Shown: in pieces, positions 41,581 through 51,041 of the stretch
Position numbering within the stretch: the first letter of the stretch is position 1
How the letters are laid out: every line of letters starts with the position of its first letter
Origin: an uncultured Bacilli bacterium
Lineage (GTDB): Bacteria > Bacillota_I > Bacilli_A > RFN20 > CAG-449
DNA length: 51,241 nt
Direction of reading: 5' to 3'
Assembly: GCA_944332525.1 (NCBI GenBank)
Contig: CALVKD010000041.1
Coordinates: forward strand, 1 to 51,241
The notes under the pieces: generated by a model
What the model was told of the DNA's origin: nothing
Databases searched by the model: none
Seen by the model: the letters and a program-made list of their open reading frames with translations, nothing else
Translations under genes and position numbers: made by a program

Positions 41581-41609
41581 ATTATAGTTTATAAGAAGTA
41601 AATTGTTAA
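41581..41609 (-). promoter_or_regulatory. Promoter of the 220-residue membrane protein gene
   Basis: TTAACA (41604-41609), 17 bases and TATAAT (41581-41586) on the minus strand. Confidence 0.82.
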
Positions 41610-41641
41610 AACTTTTAAGTGATTATTCAAAAGTAAATAAA

Positions 41642-41673
41642 TTAAAAAAGTCTGACGATTATCGCCAGACTTA
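41642..41673 (-). terminator. Terminator of the OB-fold lipoprotein gene
   Basis: AAGTCTGGCG and CGTCAGACTT pair with one mismatch around ATAAT, followed by a T-run on the minus strand, 18 bases after the stop. Confidence 0.85.
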
Positions 41674-41690
41674 AATAAAATCAATAGTAA

Positions 41691-43556
41691 TTATTTTGTA
41701 ATGAATGTTAATTTACTAATCATTACTCTCTTAGTAGCTGCAAAAGCAATACTATTTGTACCTTCAGTTAAATTGAATGTATATGTTTTGCAACCTGCTA
41801 TATAATCTTCAGCAGTTGTTTCAGGAATACTTTCAATATTTTGGGCTTCAGCATCTCCAACAGTTAAAGTTGGATTATCTTTTCTCCAACCAGCACCATA
41901 AACTTGAACTGCAGTAACATTTGTTCCTTCAGGGAAATTAAAGGTTAATGTACCATTTTCACTTGAAGAAGAGAACTTTAAAATTCCATCACCTTTAAGA
42001 TTACGTTCGATACCAAAATATACTGTATTGTAATCACTTAAACTTGTTAAATCTGTATCAGTATCAGATTGAGCATTTAATTGAGTTAAATAATCATTGA
42101 CATTTGATTCAGATACTTTTGTAGATTCGCCAGTAAACTTAGCAAAATCATATTCAGCAACAATAGTTCCATCTACTGGTGTATCAGGTTCTTCAGGAGT
42201 AGGTTCTGGTGTAGCTGTTGATTCTGTAATCTTAGTTACTAAGAAGTTAATTCTGCCGCTTCTCGTACCAACTGCATATCCTTCTAAGTCAACAACTTTA
42301 TTATTCATATCGGCAATTCCAAATGAATCTGCAGGATATTGGAATGCACCTATAACATCTGAACCAGAGACATCAAAATTCAAATATGTACTATATTCAC
42401 CTTCTTCAACAAGAATTGTTGCAGCAGTGAATTTTACATAGCGAACACCATCAGGATCTTTAACATAAGCATCTGCAGCTGCACCATCCAAACTTTCTAA
42501 TGTTGGTGCAGTTAATGAAGGAGCTGCTTCTTCTAAAACAGTAACTTCGCCTTCACCATCAGATTGAATCTGCATAACAGTTTGATAACCGCTAATATCA
42601 CCATCAACTGAGACATAATCGCCAACTTCTGGAATATTAGCTGTTGTCTTATTAGCGTAAACATAGACCATAGCCTCATTATCTTGCATAACGAATCCAC
42701 GTTCATTTGTTGCTAATACAACACCCTTGACATCTTCAGCTAAGTTGCCATCTTCTGCAGTTAAAACATCTGAAATAGTATTATAAGTAGGAATTTGTGG
42801 TTCTGCAGTGACCTCTAAAGCAGTAACAAGGAAATTTACCCATCCTGCAGTATTAGCACCGAATGTGTATCCTTCAAGTGTAACAGTTGCTCCGTTTAAT
42901 TCACTGAATTTAAACGAATCATCTGGGAATGAAACTGAGAGCCCTTTTGCATCTCCAGTTAATCCATCCAAAACAATATTTGTATATTTTCCATCAATTT
43001 TAACAGTTGCATCAGCTACAGAAATATAATGGACACCCTCTGGTTTAGCATAGTGTTCACTAATCTTTGCAGCATCCCAAGTTTCTTTTGTAGGAGCAGT
43101 AAGGGTAGGTGCAGTTTCATCTAAAACAGTAACTGACCCTTTTGTAACATCAAGCTCATTAACTTTGTAATAATCACTTGCTGACCCAGTAACGGAAACA
43201 TAATCTCCGACTTTAGCAGTTAAATCAAATCCATAAACATAGATTAATCCTGTGCTGTCTTGACCAATGAAACCATTTTTGTGCTTAGCAACAACAACCA
43301 TCTTTAAATCTGTAACAGCTGTACCATCTTTTGCAGCTAAAGCTTCAGCAACAGTCTTTGGTCCACTTACAGCAGGTGTAGTTGTTGAAGGGGTAGATGG
43401 GGTGACGCTAGTCGAAGGTGTGCTTGGTGCAGATGGTGACGAAACAGATGGTTCACCAGATGATGTTGAAGGTGTTACGCTAGACGAAGTACCTCCACAA
43501 GCGACCATGACACCAGCTAAAGCGACAAGGCCTAAAGTAAATAAAACTTTTTTCAT
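41691..43556 (-). CDS. Large lipoprotein with tandem OB-fold-like repeats
   Basis: A 621-residue surface lipoprotein. The signal peptide ends in VMVAC (Cys20), followed by a Ser/Thr/Pro spacer (24-65) suited to crossing the cell wall. Two OB-fold-like repeats follow (about 66-255 and 258-450), each with a TVAEAL/ISDVL start, a GFIGQDSTGLIYVY or GFVMQDNEAMVYVY strand and VGDYVSV. Such repeats occur in secreted nucleases and surface proteins. A proline-glutamate spacer (near 455-470) leads to a C-terminal beta-sandwich (about 475-621) that may bind a ligand. No catalytic motif is seen. Strong promoter and terminator flank the gene, so it is probably well expressed. Confidence 0.72.
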   Translation of the reverse strand: MKKVLFTLGLVALAGVMVACGGTSSSVTPSTSSGEPSVSSPSAPSTPSTSVTPSTPSTTTPAVSGPKTVAEALAAKDGTAVTDLKMVVVAKHKNGFIGQDSTGLIYVYGFDLTAKVGDYVSVTGSASDYYKVNELDVTKGSVTVLDETAPTLTAPTKETWDAAKISEHYAKPEGVHYISVADATVKIDGKYTNIVLDGLTGDAKGLSVSFPDDSFKFSELNGATVTLEGYTFGANTAGWVNFLVTALEVTAEPQIPTYNTISDVLTAEDGNLAEDVKGVVLATNERGFVMQDNEAMVYVYANKTTANIPEVGDYVSVDGDISGYQTVMQIQSDGEGEVTVLEEAAPSLTAPTLESLDGAAADAYVKDPDGVRYVKFTAATILVEEGEYSTYLNFDVSGSDVIGAFQYPADSFGIADMNNKVVDLEGYAVGTRSGRINFLVTKITESTATPEPTPEEPDTPVDGTIVAEYDFAKFTGESTKVSESNVNDYLTQLNAQSDTDTDLTSLSDYNTVYFGIERNLKGDGILKFSSSSENGTLTFNFPEGTNVTAVQVYGAGWRKDNPTLTVGDAEAQNIESIPETTAEDYIAGCKTYTFNLTEGTNSIAFAATKRVMISKLTFITK

Positions 43557-43586
43557 GTAAAATCTCCTTTATTTATTTACACCACT

Positions 43587-43615
43587 ATTTTAAAGGCAAT
43601 GAAAAAAAGTTTCAA
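43587..43615 (-). promoter_or_regulatory. Promoter of the OB-fold lipoprotein gene
   Basis: TTGAAA (43610-43615), 17 bases and TAAAAT (43587-43592) on the minus strand; the ribosome binding site AAAGGAG follows. Confidence 0.78.
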
Positions 43616-43623
43616 CCTATTAT

Positions 43624-43676
43624 GAAAAAAATCCCTGGCTAATATTCATTTTTTCTTGAAAATTGCCGAGGATTTC
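43624..43676 (-). terminator. Candidate terminator of the NUDIX gene
   Basis: AAATCC and GGC pair with GCC and GGATTT around a long loop, followed by Ts on the minus strand. The long loop makes it a moderate candidate. Confidence 0.55.
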
Positions 43677-43727
43677 TTAACAAATTATCAGTAAATTGTA
43701 AATATAAAATATTATGAAATTATTTGA

Positions 43728-44165
43728 TTATATCGTTACAGATTGCTGATCGGATAAAACAATTAATTCGCTCAAATCATCATCCGTAAATAATTTTAAC
43801 GTCGCCATAAAATGTTCGCTTAAATCATCTCTTTGCTCAATTTCGTCAAGTGTATACCAATTGACTTCGCCTTCTTCTGATGATTTGAGTTCACCTTCAA
43901 ATTTGTTAGTCTTAACTAAAATGGATAAATACTTATTATCCCCACTATAATATTCTTTTATTCCAGCTAATCTTAAATTACTAATATTTAAATTAGTTTC
44001 TTCTTTGACTTCTCTAATAGCTGTCATAAAAATAGAATCATCGTCTTCGACATGTCCGCTTAAGAAAGATAATCCGCTCGTCTTTTTATTGATACGGTTT
44101 TGAAGCAAGATTTTATCACCATCATAAATCATAACCAAAACTGTAACACAAACTCTTTTCCGCAT
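43728..44165 (-). CDS. NUDIX hydrolase
   Basis: A 145-residue enzyme that should split a nucleoside diphosphate linked to another group, as MutT-like proteins do. The Nudix box runs from GHVEDDD to REVKEETNL (about residues 37-59); the first conserved glutamate is aspartate and the glycine near the end is asparagine, while the catalytic REVKEE is intact. AGGAGGGG precedes the start. It is monocistronic, with a promoter whose spacer contains a palindrome. The substrate cannot be told; 8-oxo-dGTP or another oxidised nucleotide is possible. Confidence 0.87.
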   Translation of the reverse strand: MRKRVCVTVLVMIYDGDKILLQNRINKKTSGLSFLSGHVEDDDSIFMTAIREVKEETNLNISNLRLAGIKEYYSGDNKYLSILVKTNKFEGELKSSEEGEVNWYTLDEIEQRDDLSEHFMATLKLFTDDDLSELIVLSDQQSVTI

Positions 44166-44224
44166 ACTTATCCCCTCCTAACAAACATTAATAACCACAT
44201 TTAGTGATATAAAAACTTTGAAAT

Positions 44225-44253
44225 ATTTTACTAAAATAGCGTCTATTTTTCAA
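44225..44253 (-). promoter_or_regulatory. Promoter of the NUDIX gene with palindrome in the spacer
   Basis: TTGAAA (44248-44253), 17 bases and TAAAAT (44225-44230) on the minus strand. The inverted repeat AAAATAG-CGT-CTATTTT (44233-44249) fills the spacer, a place where a repressor would block RNA polymerase. Confidence 0.7.
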
Positions 44254-44272
44254 GGTAAGGAGAGAAAAGGGA

Positions 44273-45841
44273 TTAACATTCGATTTGTAATAAAAGAGTT
44301 TTGCCTTTTTTACTTAAAATGATAAAGAGAGCAATAATTCCAGCAATAAGTAAGACTAGAGTTATTGAGAATGCTGCTATTACATTGATAAATAATCCGA
44401 GGATAAAATAAATTGCCGTCAAAATAATGGCTGCAATCATCGATGAAAAAGAAAAAATCATTGCAGATGGAGAATTTTTTATTTCGTTATAAGTTGACCA
44501 ATTTAATTTTGGAAATTTCAAATTAATTAATAATCCAAAGACACCAGCTAATAGAATATAGAGCTGTGGAATAACAATGATGCTAATCGCAGATAAAACG
44601 TCAAACTTAAATAACACTATTGAAATTACTCCACTAGCTATACCAAATATGAATCCGGGTAATTGATTAATTATCAGTTTCATTCCAAAATAATCAAAAG
44701 ATTTAATCGGTAATGATTTGACAATCCATAAGCGATTATTCTCTAAAGTAATTGAGAAGCAGGTATAGTTTGATAATGCGCACATCATCCCAATTAGTCC
44801 AGGAAGAATTAATGTCATAATTTGATTAAACAATATTAATTCTTCAGAATTTATTTCCATTGATTTACTAGAAAAATAAATAGATATTGGTATGATTATC
44901 GCTATAATATTTCCGACGAGAAAAGCGATAATCAACATCGGGTTATCAAGAATAGCAAATAAATCTTTTTTTATTAATGAAAGATAAGATTTTTGAGCCT
45001 TAATATCTGATGACTTAAATAATCTTTTCTTCTCTTGAACAAATAATGCCTGATATAGTTTGTCATAAAATAAAACATATAAAGCGATTAATAGTCCGCT
45101 GGAAACTAAAGCTAATGCAACTAATATTAATAAATAAATAAATTGATGATTTATCATAGCCGCATAAGCCCATTGCAAAAACGGGAAAATATAGTAAAGA
45201 TATGAGAAAGTCGATACCATCTGCGTTCCATTTGTATCGTAGGAAATAATGAATACAATTGCTATATATGCGGTAAAAATAGCTATGTAGAGAATTGTAG
45301 TAATAATTTTCATCGCCGTAAAGCGATTAAGCATTAAAGTTATAATAAATCCAAGAACAATAGATAGTAAAACCATTATTAACGGAACGGTTAACATACA
45401 AACGATACCTGAGAAAATATAAGTTGGATCTATCATTCCATAAAAAACGATAGATGGAACCATGACTAATAAAGAAAAAATCATTTCTTCAAGATAAAAC
45501 GTTGTCAGTTTTACTAAAACTATCGTACTTTTCTTTAAAGGCAAAGGTGTAAGAAAAGCATGGTCTTTAAGGGAAAACAAGACGCTATTAGCCCGGAAAA
45601 GCGCGCTAATAAATGTTAAAGAACAGGCTATGCCAAGAACAGCAACTGGGTATTCTTCGGCAATGTTATTTCTTTTATAAGCATCTAAAACACCATAATT
45701 GACAAAAACGGATACCAAAAGCATTAAGACTAAAAAGAAAATAATTGCGCCAAGTCCGCTATTAATTTTTCTTCTTTTACGATTTTGAAAAGAAAACTTT
45801 TCAGTAATAAATATTTTTAATAAAGATAGATAATTATGCAT
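44273..45841 (-). CDS. ABC exporter permease
   Basis: A 522-residue integral membrane protein with about twelve hydrophobic segments (from near 33 to 515). The segments and the charged loop near 260-285 resemble the large ABC-2-like permeases of Firmicutes. Its start overlaps the ATPase stop by eight bases, so the two are translationally coupled. The final residues (GKTLLLQIEC) end in a cysteine. The substrate is unknown; such pairs often export lipids, peptides or antibiotics. Confidence 0.82.
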   Translation of the reverse strand: MHNYLSLLKIFITEKFSFQNRKRRKINSGLGAIIFFLVLMLLVSVFVNYGVLDAYKRNNIAEEYPVAVLGIACSLTFISALFRANSVLFSLKDHAFLTPLPLKKSTIVLVKLTTFYLEEMIFSLLVMVPSIVFYGMIDPTYIFSGIVCMLTVPLIMVLLSIVLGFIITLMLNRFTAMKIITTILYIAIFTAYIAIVFIISYDTNGTQMVSTFSYLYYIFPFLQWAYAAMINHQFIYLLILVALALVSSGLLIALYVLFYDKLYQALFVQEKKRLFKSSDIKAQKSYLSLIKKDLFAILDNPMLIIAFLVGNIIAIIIPISIYFSSKSMEINSEELILFNQIMTLILPGLIGMMCALSNYTCFSITLENNRLWIVKSLPIKSFDYFGMKLIINQLPGFIFGIASGVISIVLFKFDVLSAISIIVIPQLYILLAGVFGLLINLKFPKLNWSTYNEIKNSPSAMIFSFSSMIAAIILTAIYFILGLFINVIAAFSITLVLLIAGIIALFIILSKKGKTLLLQIEC

Positions 45842-46547
45842 GTTCGGTTAACTCCAAAAAGAAAGATTCGAGTGATTCATTATTTGTAATATCCTGAATT
45901 TTACTATTAAATACAATTTCGCCTTTTTTAATTATTGCCACATGTGAACAAAGTTTTTCAACCACTTCCAAAACATGACTAGAAAAGAAAATGATATTTC
46001 CCTTAGAAACATAATCCTTCATTAATTCTTTTACTATATACGATGCTTTTGGATCTAACCCGACAAATGGTTCATCTAAAATAAGCAATTTCGGATTATG
46101 CATAAAAGCAGCAACTAATGATAATTTTTGCTTCATACCATGTGAATATGTTTTAATTTTATTTCCCAAATCATTTTTTATCTCAAATTTACTTGCTAAA
46201 GAATCAATTTTTTGAGTTCTCTCATCTTTTGAAATATTAAAAATATCCGCTATAAAATTAAGATAACTTATTCCTGTAAGATTTTCATATAAATCTGGAT
46301 TATCCGGAATATAGGCAATTTTTTTCTTAAACTCAACATCATCTTTTTTTAAAGTTAAGCCATCAAGCGATATTTCTCCTTCGTCAAAAAGATGAAGTCC
46401 AACAATTGATTTTATCAACGTTGATTTTCCTGCTCCATTTGGTCCAATAAATCCAAAAATTTCTCCATCTTGGATTTCCAAAGTGATATTTTTATTAGCA
46501 AACGCTCCACCTTTATAACGTTTGCTGACATTTTTTATTTCTAGCAT
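45834..46547 (-). CDS. ABC exporter ATP-binding protein
   Basis: A 237-residue ATPase. The ATG at 46545-46547 is chosen because it starts the normal domain (MLEIKNVSKRYKGG) and follows a GAGG site; the frame is open for 35 more codons upstream without similarity. Walker A is GPNGAGKST, the signature is YSHGMKQKL, Walker B is LLILDEPFVGLD and the switch histidine is in SSHVLE. It pairs with the following permease gene in an ABC-2-type exporter. The upstream region has a 17-base inverted repeat. Confidence 0.92.
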   Translation of the reverse strand: MLEIKNVSKRYKGGAFANKNITLEIQDGEIFGFIGPNGAGKSTLIKSIVGLHLFDEGEISLDGLTLKKDDVEFKKKIAYIPDNPDLYENLTGISYLNFIADIFNISKDERTQKIDSLASKFEIKNDLGNKIKTYSHGMKQKLSLVAAFMHNPKLLILDEPFVGLDPKASYIVKELMKDYVSKGNIIFFSSHVLEVVEKLCSHVAIIKKGEIVFNSKIQDITNNESLESFFLELTEHA

Positions 46548-46595
46548 AAATTTAACCTCTGACCATAATTTATCATGGCAATTAGTAACCTTGCA

Positions 46596-46612
46596 AGAAA
46601 CTAATAGTTTCT
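46596..46612. promoter_or_regulatory. Inverted repeat upstream of the ABC exporter operon
   Basis: AGAAACTAATAGTTTCT has seven-base arms and a three-base spacer, about 50 bases upstream of the ATPase start and beside a TTGCAA that could be a -35 box. It could bind a repressor; no regulator gene is adjacent. Confidence 0.35.
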
Positions 46613-46757
46613 CAGTAACACATAAATATTTATCATAATATTTTGAATTCATATTTTGTTTTATTCAAATTTATTAGTATCATAAATTTATTAGCAAATA
46701 GCTTTTACTTGTTGAAAATATTAAATTCTTATCATTTGTTTATATCTTTTCAATATT

Positions 46758-46775
46758 TAATTAACTTGTTAATTA
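46758..46775. promoter_or_regulatory. Inverted repeat upstream of the activase gene
   Basis: TAATTAACTTGTTAATTA is a perfect 18-base palindrome in the 300-base gap before the activase gene. A TATAAT box at about 46829-46834 lies downstream. The rest of the gap 46548-46848 is AT-rich with no gene. Confidence 0.35.
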
Positions 46776-46848
46776 TTACTTATTAAATAAGTCAATTTTT
46801 GATTACGATTTTTAATAAAGTCTTCTATAATATTACAAGGGTAAAAAC

Positions 46849-49782
46849 ATGGAAAACTTATTTAGTATTGGTATTGACGTGGGATCAACCACTGTAAAAA
46901 TTGTAATTCTCAATCAAGAGAATGTTGTTATTTATAAAAATTATGTTCGTCACTTCTCAGAAGTTAAAAACACTTTATTATTTGAATTAAAAGAAATTAT
47001 CAAGCAAATTGGTGATATTAAAGTAAAAGTAGCTATTACCGGCTCAGCCGGATTAGGCTTAGCTCAAAAAAGCAATATTGATTTTGTCCAAGAAGTCCAT
47101 TCTGCTTTTTTATCAGTTAAAAAATACTATCCTGATACCGATTGCGTAATTGAACTCGGAGGAGAAGATGCTAAAATTATTTTCTTAACTAATGGTGTTG
47201 AAGAGAGAATGAATGGTTCTTGTGCAGGTGGTACGGGAGCTTTTATCGATCAAATGGCAACTTTATTAGGTGTTTCTGTCGATGAACTCGATAAATTATC
47301 GTTAAAAGCTGAAAAAATTTATCCAATTGCTTCACGCTGCGGAGTTTTTGCAAAAAGCGATATTCAACCTTTAATCAACCAAGGCGCTAGAAAAGAAGAT
47401 ATTGCCGCTTCTATTTTCCATTCAGTTGTCGACCAAACAGTCTCAGGATTAGCTCAAGGAAGAAAAATTGAAGGAAAAGTGCTTTTCTTAGGTGGACCTC
47501 TCTCATTTATTCAAGGATTAAGAAGTGCCTTCACTTCTACTTTGCACCTTGATGAAGAACATGCAATCTTCCCGCCTCTCGGCCCTGTTTTTATGGCGTT
47601 AGGTGCCGCTTTATATTCGCAAACAACTAATAAAACATATTCTCTTAAAGAGCTTATTTCTTTAATTGAAAATACCGATATGTCGGGAAACTTCGTCGTT
47701 ACCGAATCATTATTTAACTCGCTTGAAGAGTATCAATCATTCCAAAAGCGTCACCAGAGAAGCGATGCTAAATACCGCGATATCTCAACCTATGAAGGCG
47801 ATGCTTATTTGGGTATTGATTCAGGTTCAACCACGACTAAACTCGTTTTATTAAGCAAAGATTATGAAATATTATATTCTCACTATGTTTCGAGTAAGGG
47901 CCGTCCTTTAGATATCGTCGTTGAACAATTAAAAACTATCTATGATAAAATAGGGACTCGTAATATTAAAATCGTTTCATCTGCAGTAACTGGATATGGT
48001 GAAGAATTAATTAAAGCCGGACTGGGAATTGCAAACGGAATAGTCGAAACAGTCGCGCATTTTAAAGCTGCTAGCTATTTCTGCCCTGATGTCGATTTCA
48101 TTATCGATATTGGAGGTCAAGATATTAAGTGCTTTAAAATCAAAAACCATGCTATAGATTCAATCATACTTAACGAAGCCTGCTCTTCAGGATGTGGATC
48201 GTTTATTCAATCATTTGCAGAAGCTCTCGGATACGATATCGCAACTTTTGCAAAAATGGGCTTATTTGCATTACATCCAGTTGATCTCGGTTCACGCTGC
48301 ACTGTCTTTATGAATTCACAAGTAAAGCAAGCACAAAAAGATGGAGCGAGCATCGATGATATTTCTGCAGGCTTATCGCAATCAATTATTAAAAATGCTA
48401 TCTATAAAGTTATTCGTGTAAAGAAAGTTGAAGAACTTGGCAAGAAGATTGTTGTTCAAGGCGGAACTTTCCTTAACGATGCTGTTTTAAGAAGTTTTGA
48501 AAGAGAACTCGGAATTGATGTTATCCGTCCGCAAATATCTGAATTGATGGGTGCCTTTGGAGCAGCTATTTATGCTAGCAAACATCTTCCTGATCATTCA
48601 GAATTATTAACTAGAGATCAACTTGATCACTTTGCTTACAAATCAATTAATTCTATCTGTAAAGCCTGCACCGCGCACTGCCAATTAAATATTATTAATT
48701 TTAACGGAGGACACCGTTATATTTCCGGTAACCGCTGCGATAAAGTCTCTACTAATGTAGCAAAAAGCTCATTACCTTCACTTTACGATTATAAATTTGA
48801 TAAACTTCTCGCTTATCAAAATAAATATGGCGAAAAGGAATCCAAAGCTCTTGTTGGCTTACCATTAGGTTTAAATTTCTATGATCAAATCCCTTTCTTC
48901 ACTACTTTGTTTAATGAGTTAGGTTTTAGAGTTATCTTCTCTGATGTCACTTCAAGAAAAACTTATTATAAAGGTCAGCACACCATTGCTTCGGATACTG
49001 CCTGTTATCCAGCTAAATTAATGCATGGTCACATTAAAGATTTATTAGAAAAGAACGTTTCGTTTATCTTCTATCCATGTCAAACATATAATTACGATGA
49101 AAAGGAATCAGATAACCATTATAACTGCCCAATCGTCGCTTATTATCCTGAGACACTAAAAGCTAATATGGAAGAATTAAATAGCGATAACTTTATTTCT
49201 CCGTATCTCGATTTAAATAATCCTGAACAAGTTGCTGATGCTTTAAAGAAGTCACTAAAGAAATATCACTTAAAGAAAAAAGATATAGTCTCAGCATTAA
49301 AGAAAGCTTATGAAGAAGAAAATGCTTATCATAAAGATATATATGAAAAGGGTCAAGAATACATAGCTTTAGCGAGAAAAGAACATGCTAAAATTATTGT
49401 TTTGGCTGGCCGTCCTTATCATATCGATCCAGAAATTAATCATGGAATCGCTCATTATATCTCTTCTTTAGGATTATTGGTCTTAAGCGAGGACGCTTTA
49501 TCTTATCAAGAGCATTCACCTAAACTGTATATTCTCAATCAATGGACCTATCATAGCCGTTTATTTAAGGCTGCTCGTTATATTCTTGATCAAAAAGATA
49601 TGCAGATGATTCAACTTGTTTCATTTGGCTGCGGAATTGATGCGATTACAACTGATGAATTACGTTATCTACTCGAATCAAACGGAAAATTATATACTCA
49701 ATTAAAGATTGACGAGATTAATAATCTTGGAGCCTTAAAAATCAGGATTAGAAGCCTTCTCGCAGCAATGGAGGAAAAATAA
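46849..49782 (+). CDS. Double BadF/HgdC-type activase with DUF2229 region
   Basis: A 977-residue protein of the 2-hydroxyacyl-CoA dehydratase activator superfamily. Two actin-like ATPase domains lie in tandem (about 5-265 and 313-570), each with a DxGSTT nucleotide motif (IDVGSTTVK and IDSGSTTTK) and both cysteines that in the homodimeric activator bind a shared 4Fe-4S cluster (Cys125 and Cys164; near Cys445 and Cys484). Fusion would let one chain form the cluster site. The C-terminal part (600-977) starts with CKACTAHC and is DUF2229-like. The role is probably ATP-driven electron transfer in anaerobic metabolism. The next gene overlaps its stop (TAATG). Confidence 0.87.
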   Translation: MENLFSIGIDVGSTTVKIVILNQENVVIYKNYVRHFSEVKNTLLFELKEIIKQIGDIKVKVAITGSAGLGLAQKSNIDFVQEVHSAFLSVKKYYPDTDCVIELGGEDAKIIFLTNGVEERMNGSCAGGTGAFIDQMATLLGVSVDELDKLSLKAEKIYPIASRCGVFAKSDIQPLINQGARKEDIAASIFHSVVDQTVSGLAQGRKIEGKVLFLGGPLSFIQGLRSAFTSTLHLDEEHAIFPPLGPVFMALGAALYSQTTNKTYSLKELISLIENTDMSGNFVVTESLFNSLEEYQSFQKRHQRSDAKYRDISTYEGDAYLGIDSGSTTTKLVLLSKDYEILYSHYVSSKGRPLDIVVEQLKTIYDKIGTRNIKIVSSAVTGYGEELIKAGLGIANGIVETVAHFKAASYFCPDVDFIIDIGGQDIKCFKIKNHAIDSIILNEACSSGCGSFIQSFAEALGYDIATFAKMGLFALHPVDLGSRCTVFMNSQVKQAQKDGASIDDISAGLSQSIIKNAIYKVIRVKKVEELGKKIVVQGGTFLNDAVLRSFERELGIDVIRPQISELMGAFGAAIYASKHLPDHSELLTRDQLDHFAYKSINSICKACTAHCQLNIINFNGGHRYISGNRCDKVSTNVAKSSLPSLYDYKFDKLLAYQNKYGEKESKALVGLPLGLNFYDQIPFFTTLFNELGFRVIFSDVTSRKTYYKGQHTIASDTACYPAKLMHGHIKDLLEKNVSFIFYPCQTYNYDEKESDNHYNCPIVAYYPETLKANMEELNSDNFISPYLDLNNPEQVADALKKSLKKYHLKKKDIVSALKKAYEEENAYHKDIYEKGQEYIALARKEHAKIIVLAGRPYHIDPEINHGIAHYISSLGLLVLSEDALSYQEHSPKLYILNQWTYHSRLFKAARYILDQKDMQMIQLVSFGCGIDAITTDELRYLLESNGKLYTQLKIDEINNLGALKIRIRSLLAAMEEK

Positions 49783-51020
49783 TGGAAGAAAAACACTATA
49801 AAACCTTCACAAAAGAGATGAAAGCGACACATACTATCCTTTTCCCGGATATGTTGCCGATTCATTTTGAATTATTTAAAAGAATATTTGAACTTGAGGG
49901 ATATAAAGTTGAATGCCTTCACAATTCTTCACGCGCGGTTGTCGATGAGGGATTAATGCATGTTCATAACGATGCCTGCTATCCAGCATTATTAGTTGTC
50001 GGTCAATTTATCGACGCTTTAAAAAGCGGCAAATACGATGTTAATAAAGTTGCCCTTTTAATGTCGCAAACCGGAGGAGGATGCCGGGCTAGCAATTATA
50101 TTAATTTAATTAGAAAAGCCTTAGAAGAAGAGTATCCGCAAATCCCGGTTATCTCATTAAATTTCTCTGGGCTAGAAAAAGACCCTAATTCTGGATTTGT
50201 TTTAAAAGTCCGCGATTATCTACGACTTATTTATTGTTCTTATTACGGCGATTTATTAATGTCGATTTATAATCAGGTTTTACCTTATGAATTAGAAAAA
50301 GGCGAAAGCAAAAAGGTCTTTGATGATTTATCAGCTAAAATAAAATCATTTATCGGTAAAAAGAAACTTTATCATCTAAAAAAGATTACCTTAATGATTA
50401 TCAAAGAATTCAAGAAAGTTAAAGTTAGTAATGAAAAGAAGGTTAAAGTCGGTATTGTCGGAGAAATTTATGTTAAATATTCTCCATTAGCTAATAACCA
50501 TCTTGAAGATTTTCTTCATAAAGAAAACTGCGAAGTTGTTATACCTGCTTTAATGGATTTCATCATGTATTCAGCCGATGCGACAATTTGGAACCATAAG
50601 ACTTACAAAAACAAAAATAAATTAGCGTCTATTTATAAAATCGGTTATAAAATCATGTATCATTTCCAAAAGAAAATAAACCATATTATTACCAAAAATT
50701 CTCATTTTGAACCATTCCATGACTTTGAAAAATTAAAAGCTCTAGCCAATAAATTAATTTCAGAAGGTGTTGTTATGGGAGAAGGTTGGTTGATTCCTGC
50801 AGAAATGGCCATGTTAATCGAAAGCGGAACTAATAATATTGTTACGGCTCAGCCATTTGGCTGCCTTCCAAATCATATTGTCAGTAAAGGCATGCAAAGA
50901 ACGATTAAAAAATATTATCCAGATGCTAATATCGTCGCGATTGACTATGACCCAGGTGCAACGCAAGTCAATCAAGAAAACCGCATAAAATTAATGCTTT
51001 CTAATTCTCGTTTAAAATAA
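49782..51020 (+). CDS. 2-hydroxyacyl-CoA dehydratase-like protein (C-terminal part of activase-related system)
   Basis: A 412-residue protein with the HgdB-like layout. Conserved cysteines stand in HNDACYPALLVV, TGGGCRASNY and QPFGCLPNHI, candidates for 4Fe-4S ligation. In many Firmicutes this region is the C-terminal third of one protein of about 1400 residues with the double activase; here it is a separate gene joined by a TAATG overlap. The two products therefore very likely act as one complex. The substrate is unknown. An insertion sequence begins 14 bases after the stop. Confidence 0.82.
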   Translation: MEEKHYKTFTKEMKATHTILFPDMLPIHFELFKRIFELEGYKVECLHNSSRAVVDEGLMHVHNDACYPALLVVGQFIDALKSGKYDVNKVALLMSQTGGGCRASNYINLIRKALEEEYPQIPVISLNFSGLEKDPNSGFVLKVRDYLRLIYCSYYGDLLMSIYNQVLPYELEKGESKKVFDDLSAKIKSFIGKKKLYHLKKITLMIIKEFKKVKVSNEKKVKVGIVGEIYVKYSPLANNHLEDFLHKENCEVVIPALMDFIMYSADATIWNHKTYKNKNKLASIYKIGYKIMYHFQKKINHIITKNSHFEPFHDFEKLKALANKLISEGVVMGEGWLIPAEMAMLIESGTNNIVTAQPFGCLPNHIVSKGMQRTIKKYYPDANIVAIDYDPGATQVNQENRIKLMLSNSRLK

Positions 51021-51041
51021 AAGTTCTAGTTTCGTGTAATT

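Noticed and set aside
43267-43560. Plus-strand frame of 97 codons opposite the lipoprotein signal region
   Set aside because: A shadow of the Ser/Thr/Pro spacer; it has no promoter or ribosome binding site.
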